Of a DNA stretch of 64,000 nucleotides, positions 27,293-34,119 are shown one piece after another (the first letter of the stretch is position 1; every line of letters starts with the position of its first letter). Origin of the DNA: Rodentibacter genomosp. 2 (GTDB lineage: Bacteria; Pseudomonadota; Gammaproteobacteria; Enterobacterales; Pasteurellaceae). Location of the stretch: assembly GCA_001999425.1 (NCBI GenBank), contig MLHP01000019.1:22967-86966 (forward strand). Reading direction: 5' to 3'. The position numbers and the translations under genes were made by a program. A model generated the notes under the pieces. It saw only the letters and a list, made by a program, of their open reading frames with translations. It made no database searches and was not told where the DNA came from.

Positions 27293-27310
27293 GTTGCTTT
27301 TAAGAGCAAC
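27293..27310. promoter_or_regulatory. Candidate operator palindrome
   Basis: GTTGCT (27293-27298), 6-base centre, AGCAAC (27305-27310) form an 18-base palindrome in the divergent space between the XRE gene and the barrel gene, just after TACAAT (27283-27288), a possible -10. A site of this sort suits an XRE dimer. Confidence 0.35.
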
Positions 27311-27349
27311 CATATGAACCAATTTTCACACATTTAGCGAGGCTTTTCT

Positions 27350-27928
27350 ATGAAAAAAACAACATTAGTGGGTATTCTAGCAGTTTCGGTTAGCAGTTTT
27401 GCCGTAGCGGAAGGCAATTTTACAGGATTTGCAGTTGGTACAGAATTAAGTTCAACTAAGCATACTTTTGAAATCCCTGATTTTGGGGTGAGTGCCAATA
27501 GTTCAAACAAAGCGAGTATTGGTGTATTTGGACAATATGGCTTTAGCTTCGCAAAAGATTTTGTCGGTATCGGTGAAGTCAAATTAAGAACGGGCGGCTC
27601 TGAAACCAGCGATGAAGACGGTTCTATTTCCAAAGAGAAATTCAATGTAGGTATTGCTTACTTACAAGGTTATCGTGTGACTGATAGCATTTTACCTTAT
27701 GTAAAAATTGGTGCTGAAATCAGCTCATTTGATTTAGGCGAAGAAGTTTCTCGATATGTCGAAGGTTCAAACCTTTTTGGTGTCGCCTACGGTGCTGGAG
27801 TTAAATTTGCACTCACCAACAATCTTGAAGCAGGCGTAGAATACACGCAAACCAGATTACGCAATGTTGAATCAGACATCAAAGCAAAAGTGAATAAAAT
27901 TGCGCTGAATGTTGCTTATCGTTTCTAA
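27350..27928 (+). CDS. Small outer-membrane beta-barrel protein
   Basis: A 192-residue secreted protein with a signal peptide cleaved after about residue 20 (SSFAVAEG) and alternating beta strands ending in NVAYRF, the terminal Phe recognised by the BAM complex. Size and pattern fit eight-stranded OmpA/OmpX-type or opacity-like porins. Divergent from the XRE regulator and on the strand opposite to the DAR genes. Role unknown; it could help in cell-surface placement or adhesion. Confidence 0.75.
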   Translation: MKKTTLVGILAVSVSSFAVAEGNFTGFAVGTELSSTKHTFEIPDFGVSANSSNKASIGVFGQYGFSFAKDFVGIGEVKLRTGGSETSDEDGSISKEKFNVGIAYLQGYRVTDSILPYVKIGAEISSFDLGEEVSRYVEGSNLFGVAYGAGVKFALTNNLEAGVEYTQTRLRNVESDIKAKVNKIALNVAYRF

Positions 27929-27936
27929 TTTTTTTT

Positions 27937-27958
27937 AAGCCTCTTTTACAGGAGGCTT
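27937..27958. terminator. Terminator after the barrel-protein gene
   Basis: AAGCCTC (27937-27943) and GAGGCTT (27952-27958) around an 8-base loop; T run on the left, ATTTATTTT on the right, so usable in both directions. Confidence 0.7.
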
Positions 27959-27980
27959 ATTTATTTTGACGAGGTTTATA

Positions 27981-28451
27981 ATGAAAAAATTTTTCAATTT
28001 TTTAGGATTAAGTGCTGTTTTATTCTTAATGGCTTGTGCAAAAGTGCCAATAGCTTCTCAAGAAGAAATGGTAAACGCTAAACAATTTAAAGCACCACCC
28101 AAAAATAAATCCGCTCTCTATGTATATAGAGAAAATCATTTTGGTGGATATGCATTAAGAAAAGCAATTAGTATTGATGGTAAAGAAATCGGCTCTTTAG
28201 TTAGAGGTACATTTTTATATACATTGCTTCCTCCCGGTCAACACAGAATTTCTACCTACTCCGAATTTGGACGAAACCATTTAGATTTATCTATGAAAGA
28301 AGGAAAAAACTATTTTGTTAAGCAAGAACTAAAAATGGGTGTTTTCTTTGCTGGTGCAAAATTAACAGAGGTTTCCGAAAATCAAGGAAAGCAAGATATA
28401 TCCCAACTAAAAATGACAACTATACGACAATTTAAGAAGAGAGATTTTTAA
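27981..28451 (+). CDS. DUF2846-like lipoprotein
   Basis: A 156-residue lipoprotein: signal peptide, lipobox LMACA, then a beta-sandwich-like sequence with KSALYVYRENHFGGYALRK and LPPGQHRISTY, typical of DUF2846 envelope proteins. ATG 27981 has GAGG upstream. It is followed by two tiny membrane-protein genes, the first overlapping as TAATG, so the three form one operon. Function unknown. Confidence 0.72.
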   Translation: MKKFFNFLGLSAVLFLMACAKVPIASQEEMVNAKQFKAPPKNKSALYVYRENHFGGYALRKAISIDGKEIGSLVRGTFLYTLLPPGQHRISTYSEFGRNHLDLSMKEGKNYFVKQELKMGVFFAGAKLTEVSENQGKQDISQLKMTTIRQFKKRDF

Positions 28452-28615
28452 TGGATTTTTTCTTAATTTACCTTATTGGCGCTATTATTACGTTTATTTG
28501 GGCAAATAATCAAGTACATGGACGAGACTCGTTTACCGTCTCTTTAGTTGCAGCAGCCATATGGCCTTTAGCACTTATTATTAAATTAATTCTACTTTCT
28601 GAAAAACGGAGATAA
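28451..28615 (+). CDS. Small inner-membrane protein A (54 aa)
   Basis: Two predicted helices (about residues 3-18 and 29-50) with the motif AAIWPLAL; C terminus basic (EKRR). It overlaps the lipoprotein stop as TAATG, good evidence that it is translated. It resembles the next small gene, so the pair arose by duplication. No known function. Confidence 0.6.
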   Translation: MDFFLIYLIGAIITFIWANNQVHGRDSFTVSLVAAAIWPLALIIKLILLSEKRR

Positions 28616-28617
28616 TT

Positions 28618-28776
28618 ATGGAAATATATTTTATGGGAGTGGTAATTACATTTATCCTTGTTTTTTGGGCTACAGGTGCAAAATGGGGAACCGCTTTTTT
28701 TTCTGCACTAATATGGCCTCTTGCCTTATTATCACCTCTTATTGGATTATTTTTTTCATTCAAAAAAGATAACTAA
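28618..28776 (+). CDS. Small inner-membrane protein B (52 aa)
   Basis: Two predicted helices with SALIWPLALLSPLIG, sharing the IWPLAL motif and layout of the preceding 54-residue protein. It starts two bases after the preceding stop and ends five bases before a strong terminator. Function unknown. Confidence 0.58.
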   Translation: MEIYFMGVVITFILVFWATGAKWGTAFFSALIWPLALLSPLIGLFFSFKKDN

Positions 28777-28780
28777 TCAA

Positions 28781-28808
28781 AAAAATCCCGCAACTTTGCG
28801 GGATTTTT
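28781..28808. terminator. Strong bidirectional terminator
   Basis: AAAAATCCCGCAA (28781-28793) and its exact complement (28796-28808) with A and T tracts; between the plus-strand small-protein operon and the converging ABC ATPase gene, overlapping that gene's stop by one base. Confidence 0.85.
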
Positions 28809-29518
28809 TATACCTGTTTATCCAAAAAGTTTAAATAAAACTTCTCCAACGGTTGAGTGCCAATAATTGCTTGTAAATCGCCTTGATAAACGATTTTCCC
28901 TTCATTCAATAGCACTAATTGCGAGCAAAGTTGCTCGATTTCTTGAAGATAATGGGAGGTATAAATCACCGTTACGCCTTGAGCGGTTAAATCCTCCACG
29001 CTATTTAAAATAAATTGGCGGGATTGCGGATCAATACCTACGGTAATTTCATCTAAAAAAATTACTTTAGGGCGGTTAATTAACCCAATAGCGAAATTTA
29101 AACGGCGTTTTAATCCGCCGGATAAATGTTTTGCTAGCTTGGATTTATGCGCAACTAACCCCGTTTTTTCAAGCAATTCCAGTAGCCAATATTTGTCTGA
29201 AATAGCATAAAGTGAGGCAAAAAATGTCAGGTTTTCCCACACCGTTAATAACGGATAAAACGCAAAATCCTGCGGCACAAGCGAGATTTGATGCCGTTGC
29301 TGTTTCGTCAATTTTTCAAACGGCACGCCTTCAAATAAAATCTCGCCCTGCTGAACCGATTGTAACCCCGCCACCAACGACATTAGCGTGGTTTTTCCCG
29401 CTCCGTTAGGGCCGAGTAGGCCTATGGCAGAGCCTTGTTTGATGTGTAAACTCACATCAAAAAGAGCGAGTGTTTGTGTGTCTGGGTATTGATGATGAAT
29501 GTTATCTATTTTTATCAT
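28808..29518 (-). CDS. ABC transporter ATP-binding protein
   Basis: A 236-residue ATPase with Walker A GPNGAGKTT (about residue 36), Q-loop, signature LSGGLKRR and Walker B VIFLDE. It belongs to the DrrA/CcmA-type importers/exporters that pair with ABC-2 permeases. The likely partner permease lies at 25550-26797 on the same strand. In DAR/flexirubin loci ATPase and permease are usually neighbours, so an insertion probably separated them here. Confidence 0.85.
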   Translation of the reverse strand: MIKIDNIHHQYPDTQTLALFDVSLHIKQGSAIGLLGPNGAGKTTLMSLVAGLQSVQQGEILFEGVPFEKLTKQQRHQISLVPQDFAFYPLLTVWENLTFFASLYAISDKYWLLELLEKTGLVAHKSKLAKHLSGGLKRRLNFAIGLINRPKVIFLDEITVGIDPQSRQFILNSVEDLTAQGVTVIYTSHYLQEIEQLCSQLVLLNEGKIVYQGDLQAIIGTQPLEKFYLNFLDKQV

Positions 29519-29563
29519 TTTAATGTTTATAGAATGAAACTTTTGAGTCTATGCAATCAATCA

Positions 29564-30559
29564 TTAAATCGCTTTCAAATAGCGCCATAACAACGCTTCT
29601 CTATCTGCAATCCCTCGCAGAAAACTAGCGATCTCACAATAGCCCTCCGCGGTTGGCTTGCGACACTGCTTCACGCACAGAGTAGCAAATTCTCGCCATT
29701 GGTCGCCAATTTGGGTCATCTGTTCAGAGGCTTTCTTAAATTTTGGCTCTTGGCAAATTTCCGTCGCTTGTTCAAGGAAATAGGCATAAAGATAACGGAA
29801 ACCTGCACCACCTGTGCCAATTTCTTCCTGCATACGCACAATATGTCCCAAATAGAGTTTGTTATATTTTTCGCCTTTTTTGCAAGTGGCGAGATTTTCG
29901 ATAGATTTTGCCACGGTACGAATGCCTTTCACACCGACAAAAAACAGCGGTGCAAGCATTTGTTTAGCTTGTTTGCGAATGGCTTTGCGGACTAAAGTCG
30001 GTAGGTCAATTTGGGTAAAATCAGGCGTTTGTTCAAAATAATACATCAGCCCCTTTGCCGCCAACGCCCCTTTAGCAAAGCGGGCTTTTTGCAAATCGCT
30101 TGTTGAGCAACGTTGCACCGTTTCAAACACAGGGTCGCTGATTAAATAATCACCTTGCTCCTTGCCGTAAACCAATAAATTATGCGCATTAAAATGAAAC
30201 CGCATTTCAGGTGGGAAATAAGGCAGCCAAAAAACCGACGTCTGCAAACCGACTAATTTCCCCCTCTGCAACGCCTGATCTAATGCTATTTGCCCTGCCG
30301 TTTCATTAGAAAACTTCTGCACTTTCAACCGCACTTTCAGCATTTTAGATATATTCTTGATAATACTCTTTGGTGGCATTCGATAGGAAATCAACGGCAT
30401 TCCACTCACTTTAATTAGTGGCAGATAAACAAAGGTTAAAGCTGACGCTAAACCGAATACCATTGCTTCATTAAAATCTATCCCCTGCGATTTTAACAAA
30501 GTGGACATTACCCCGCTTTCGCAATGAGCGGTGTGTTGGTGGGGGAAGTTGTTATTCAT
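29564..30559 (-). CDS. BtrH N-terminal domain protein, putative cysteine-dependent acyltransferase
   Basis: A 331-residue protein beginning with a papain/transglutaminase-like half: HCESGVMSTLL with candidate nucleophile Cys 13, FNAHNLLVYG with His 126 and LISDPVF with Asp 142. This is the layout of BtrH of butirosin synthesis, which transfers an acyl group from an ACP to an acceptor. The C-terminal half is helical and cysteine-bearing. Beside DAR and APE genes it is a candidate for joining polyene acyl-ACP to a resorcinol hydroxyl. Start 30559 overlaps the upstream gene as ATGA. Confidence 0.75.
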   Translation of the reverse strand: MNNNFPHQHTAHCESGVMSTLLKSQGIDFNEAMVFGLASALTFVYLPLIKVSGMPLISYRMPPKSIIKNISKMLKVRLKVQKFSNETAGQIALDQALQRGKLVGLQTSVFWLPYFPPEMRFHFNAHNLLVYGKEQGDYLISDPVFETVQRCSTSDLQKARFAKGALAAKGLMYYFEQTPDFTQIDLPTLVRKAIRKQAKQMLAPLFFVGVKGIRTVAKSIENLATCKKGEKYNKLYLGHIVRMQEEIGTGGAGFRYLYAYFLEQATEICQEPKFKKASEQMTQIGDQWREFATLCVKQCRKPTAEGYCEIASFLRGIADREALLWRYLKAI

Positions 30560-31311
30560 TTTCTCAACAGCCAAATTTGCTTTTGATTGATAAAATCTGA
30601 AATAAATTGATTGAATACTGTTGTTTTATTCCATTTACCGAGAATGACGAATATAGAATCCTGATTATTATATAAAGTATCTCTTTGATTTTTATATAAA
30701 GTTTCATCAAAAAACTCGAATATAAACTTATATTTATTGTTATCCTTCAATTCAAAGTACAATTTTTTTTCTTCATTATTGTAAAAATATTTAGATAATA
30801 CCGTTTCAATGACTCTATTTCCGAAAATACCTCTAGGGTTCATATGTAAACTTCTAGAATCCAGTAGCATATAACCTATTTTCTGTTCATTATATGTATC
30901 TTGAACACTTTTAGATTTACATAATAGATAAAGCTGCCTAAGTGTTCTTATATGTTTTTCTGAATAAGTACCTGAAGAGTTAGATTTACTTTCATTATGT
31001 TTTGCTTTTTTAACTTGTTTAATAGGAATTAAAAATGAATCACATAAGCCTTCAAAATCGAAGTTACTTTCAGAATATTGTTCTAAGCTAATATGATTTT
31101 GTGAATTACTATAAAAGCATTCTTCCGAATGACGAGCATTTGCTCTATTGGCAGCAAAATATGGTTTTTTCATACCATCTCGACTACAAATATACAAACG
31201 AGCCGTATCGCAATAGGGACAATAATAAGCGATATCTCTACTCAGTCGACTTGCTTCGTTCGCTGATAAAGAAAACTTCTTTTGGGGATCTTTAAATGCA
31301 TAATATGACAT
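30556..31311 (-). CDS. AT-rich hypothetical protein with CoiA-like zinc-finger N terminus
   Basis: A 251-residue protein of unknown function. Residues 30-66 contain CPYC, a basic linker with KKPYFAAN, and RHSEEC, similar to the zinc finger that precedes the nuclease of CoiA-like competence proteins; no catalytic nuclease motif is clear. Its base composition is much richer in A+T than the flanking pigment genes and I see no uptake core in it, which suggests later acquisition. It nevertheless overlaps the BtrH-like gene as ATGA. Confidence 0.6.
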   Translation of the reverse strand: MSYYAFKDPQKKFSLSANEASRLSRDIAYYCPYCDTARLYICSRDGMKKPYFAANRANARHSEECFYSNSQNHISLEQYSESNFDFEGLCDSFLIPIKQVKKAKHNESKSNSSGTYSEKHIRTLRQLYLLCKSKSVQDTYNEQKIGYMLLDSRSLHMNPRGIFGNRVIETVLSKYFYNNEEKKLYFELKDNNKYKFIFEFFDETLYKNQRDTLYNNQDSIFVILGKWNKTTVFNQFISDFINQKQIWLLRK

Positions 31312-31328
31312 TGCTTCACCTATAAAAT

Positions 31329-31715
31329 TTAATCAGTTATTTCTTTCACACTTATCCCAAACACCTTCGCATACACTTCCAAGTTCCTCTCAGATAACTT
31401 CCTAAAAACCTCAGGTCTAAAATGCCGTTTAATTTGCCATTGCCAAAAACCAGTTGCTTGGGCGAGGGTTTGGAGATCGTAGCGGTTTTTATACATTAGG
31501 TAGTAAATAACCGATTTTTCGCCGTTTTTGACCGCTTGTAACGCTTGCTCGGTGAGTTGATTAAGTTCGTCCACTGCTTGCTCTGTAGCGAATGTTTCCG
31601 CTTGCCAGCCGGTTGTCGTGCCGGCTTCAAATTTGCCGTTACGAGTGGCGTAAATCACTTTTCGTTGCCCTTGGAAAATTTTGCTATTGTCTTGGGGAAT
31701 ATCGTTAATATCCAT
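31329..31715 (-). CDS. Conserved hypothetical protein next to DarB
   Basis: A 128-residue soluble protein (FQGQRKVIYATRNGKFEAGTTTGW; ATEQAVDELNQL; C-terminal helical NLEVYAKVFGISVKEITD). I recall small genes of this size after KAS III genes in DAR loci of Bacteroidetes but cannot name a family. The end resembles a helix-turn-helix, yet no clear DNA-binding motif is present. It overlaps the end of darB by 11 bases, so it is co-translated with it. Confidence 0.62.
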   Translation of the reverse strand: MDINDIPQDNSKIFQGQRKVIYATRNGKFEAGTTTGWQAETFATEQAVDELNQLTEQALQAVKNGEKSVIYYLMYKNRYDLQTLAQATGFWQWQIKRHFRPEVFRKLSERNLEVYAKVFGISVKEITD

Positions 31716-32850
31716 TTACCACCTCTAACAGCATAAAGCACGAAGAAAACCGACCGCTCTCTGGCACGTAGCACAGCACTTTTTGCCCTGATTTAAGTGG
31801 GAAAGTGCGGGCAAATTCTTCCAAAATAATATAGATAGATGCCGATCCTGTGTTGCCTTTGGTGGTGAGATTGGTAAACCATTTTTCTTGTGGGATTTCA
31901 AAATCAACATTGCGTAAGCCGTCCAGTAGGCGATCACGGAAAAAGTCGGATGAATAGTGCGGTAAAAAATAATCAATATTTTTCGCTTGCAAATTATATT
32001 TAGCAATTAACCGCTTGAGGGCATTTTCTACGGTACAACGCACAATATTTTCATTAAGCAATTTTACATCTTGTTTGATTGCCATAAAACTTTGGCTGTC
32101 CCGCTCAATTTGTGACACCGATTTCCAACTGACAAAGCGCCCCTCTTTCACATCACCGCCTGCGTACATACACACGGGCATTTCATTGGCAAAAGAGACC
32201 AGTTCAATCCAGTCAATTTTAAAGTTTATACCTTTTTCACTCGGTTGGTTGGAAAGTGCTACCGCTCCTGCACCGTCTGACAACATCCAGCGCAGAAAAT
32301 CCTTCTCAAAGCCAATTTCAGGTTTGGCATTTTCTAACATCTTGCGATCGGCTTCCACCTTGAAATTCTCGCTTCGCATAATAGCAGAGGCACATTCGGA
32401 CGCCACCGCTACCGCACATTGATGATCGCCGGTTCGCACAGCATTAAACGCGTGTTTCAGCGCTGCCATACCTGCTGCGCAGACACCCGACATCGACATT
32501 ACTTCCATCGGTGGGGCATTGTCTAATAATCCATGCACCATCACCCCTTGCCCCGGCATAATTTGATCGGGGTAGGAGGTTGCCACGGCAAGGCAGGTAA
32601 AATCATTGGCAGAAATTCCTAGATTTTTGACTGCTTGTACGGCTAATTCGGTGCTGGTATGGGTAGCTTGGCGAGTAGCAGGATCGATCGCATAGTAACG
32701 TTGTTGAATACCGTTGGAGCGTAAAATCATTTTCCGTACACGAGACGGCGTTTCCCCCACCATTCCTAACACGGCTTCCATTTCCTCGTTGGAAATAGGG
32801 GCGTTGGGTAAGAAAGCGGATATTTTGTTGATATAGGCATTTGATAGCAT
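31705..32850 (-). CDS. darB: DarB-like beta-ketoacyl-ACP synthase III (dialkylresorcinol-forming)
   Basis: A 381-residue KAS III with catalytic Cys 124 (SGVCAAGM), His 298 (FLPHYSSDFF) and Asn 333 (TKGNTGSAS). The N-terminal stretch FLPNAPISNEEMEAVLGMVG and LRSNGIQQRYYA are typical of DarB rather than FabH. DarB joins two 3-ketoacyl thioesters to a cyclohexanedione, later aromatised by DarA. First gene of a minus-strand operon running to the ATPase. Confidence 0.85.
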   Translation of the reverse strand: MLSNAYINKISAFLPNAPISNEEMEAVLGMVGETPSRVRKMILRSNGIQQRYYAIDPATRQATHTSTELAVQAVKNLGISANDFTCLAVATSYPDQIMPGQGVMVHGLLDNAPPMEVMSMSGVCAAGMAALKHAFNAVRTGDHQCAVAVASECASAIMRSENFKVEADRKMLENAKPEIGFEKDFLRWMLSDGAGAVALSNQPSEKGINFKIDWIELVSFANEMPVCMYAGGDVKEGRFVSWKSVSQIERDSQSFMAIKQDVKLLNENIVRCTVENALKRLIAKYNLQAKNIDYFLPHYSSDFFRDRLLDGLRNVDFEIPQEKWFTNLTTKGNTGSASIYIILEEFARTFPLKSGQKVLCYVPESGRFSSCFMLLEVVNGY

Positions 32851-32895
32851 ATTTTTATCTATAAAATAGAGAGCCTAACTAATAGGAAATAATCG

Positions 32896-32904
32896 TGTTA
32901 TGAT
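32896..32904 (+). promoter_or_regulatory. Extended -10 promoter of the 32943 lipoprotein gene
   Basis: TGTTATGAT at 32896-32904 is an extended -10 (TGn plus TATGAT) 38 bases before the ATG, in the 92-base divergent space between darB and a lipoprotein gene. No convincing -35 is visible. Confidence 0.5.
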
Positions 32905-32942
32905 AGCACATTTATTTTACTAGTCGATACTAAGGATTCTAT

Positions 32943-33371
32943 ATGAAAAAAGTGTTACTCGTTGTAGCCCTGTTTAATCTCAATGCTTGTATATTTCTAC
33001 CACAAAATAACGATAAGATTATTCCAGCAGATACTCCTCTTAACAAAGTTGTTACTTTAATTCAGAAAGATCAAGTTAGCCGCATTAATGCGATGAATAA
33101 AAATATTATTCGCACAACTTTAATTATTGATGGTGAAGAAGTAAAACGTTTTTATTTTAATAAGTCTGAAATAGTAAGGCGTTTTCCTGTTCCTCAACAA
33201 ATTTCTGTAAAATGTACGCAAAGAACTGACGGAATAACAACATATGGACTAGATACAAAAATACATTTTGTGACAGAAAAACTAGAAGAGGGAAAAACAT
33301 ATATTTTTATGTGCCAAGGTCTAAATTCTTATATGTTAACTGATTATAATATTAAAAATATAACACTATAA
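32943..33371 (+). CDS. Putative lipoprotein
   Basis: A 142-residue protein with signal peptide and lipobox LNACI (Cys 16); the mature part contains two more cysteines (VKCTQ and FMCQG). A+T-rich. Divergent from darB and facing another lipoprotein gene across a terminator. I do not recognise the family; the strand pattern (TLIIDGEEVKRFYF) recalls the DUF2846-like protein at 27981. Confidence 0.65.
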   Translation: MKKVLLVVALFNLNACIFLPQNNDKIIPADTPLNKVVTLIQKDQVSRINAMNKNIIRTTLIIDGEEVKRFYFNKSEIVRRFPVPQQISVKCTQRTDGITTYGLDTKIHFVTEKLEEGKTYIFMCQGLNSYMLTDYNIKNITL

Positions 33372-33375
33372 AACG

Positions 33376-33404
33376 AAAGGCAATATAGTTTCTATATTGC
33401 CTTT
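33376..33404. terminator. Bidirectional terminator between two lipoprotein genes
   Basis: AAAGGCAATATA (33376-33387) and TATATTGCCTTT (33393-33404) with a 5-base loop. Confidence 0.8.
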
Positions 33405-33410
33405 AAATAA

Positions 33411-34091
33411 CTATTTAAGCTCACTCAACATCGGTTTAAATTCAATTATACATTTATCAATAAGTTTTTTAGCTGATGTCAGGACTTCTTGATATTCATT
33501 CTTCTCCCATTCTTTCAGATCTTTACCTTCAGTCTTCTCATTACATTTTAACTCTTTATCACCAGCAATAATATTACCATCCTCAGATTTGTTTTTATAA
33601 GTAAATGATAAAGTAAAATCTAAATATAGTGTGTAATTATTATTGCCAACTAACTCATCATAAATTAACACAAAATTATTTGGAGTGATTTTAACTATTT
33701 GATTTTTAGTTTCTTTATCTAGTTTGACGTTAGATTTTATATCGTTCTTAAGTTTTTCAAAAAGGTAATTTTTATAAATATTCTCCATTTTGGTCATGTC
33801 ACCAACTAAATCAAATTTAGTAAAAGCAGTGACTGACGAACCAGAAAATGCAGCTGGAATAATAGATAATATTTTTAGCGTAGTTGCTTGGGCAGTATGT
33901 GATGGTCTTACTACTCTAAATTTTTCTCCAATTTCTTTTCGATCATCAAATCCTCTATTCAAAGATAATATAATGTTCTGACTATTGTTTATCTCAATAT
34001 CTTCCTGATGAATAATATAAGAAGTATTTTCTTTGTTATTAGCACAAGCAGTAATAAATAAGGCAGTGATAATTATAATTAGTTTCTTCAT
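33411..34091 (-). CDS. Putative lipoprotein (226 aa)
   Basis: A signal peptide with lipobox ITACA (Cys 16), then a lysine- and asparagine-rich mature region with paired cysteines (KCNE, DKCIIE). A+T-rich and without an uptake core, unlike its neighbours. It lies 28 bases after darA on the same strand, so it may be transcribed with it. No family recognised. Confidence 0.65.
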   Translation of the reverse strand: MKKLIIIITALFITACANNKENTSYIIHQEDIEINNSQNIILSLNRGFDDRKEIGEKFRVVRPSHTAQATTLKILSIIPAAFSGSSVTAFTKFDLVGDMTKMENIYKNYLFEKLKNDIKSNVKLDKETKNQIVKITPNNFVLIYDELVGNNNYTLYLDFTLSFTYKNKSEDGNIIAGDKELKCNEKTEGKDLKEWEKNEYQEVLTSAKKLIDKCIIEFKPMLSELK

Positions 34092-34119
34092 TTTATTTTT
34101 CCTATAGAGTTAAAAAATT

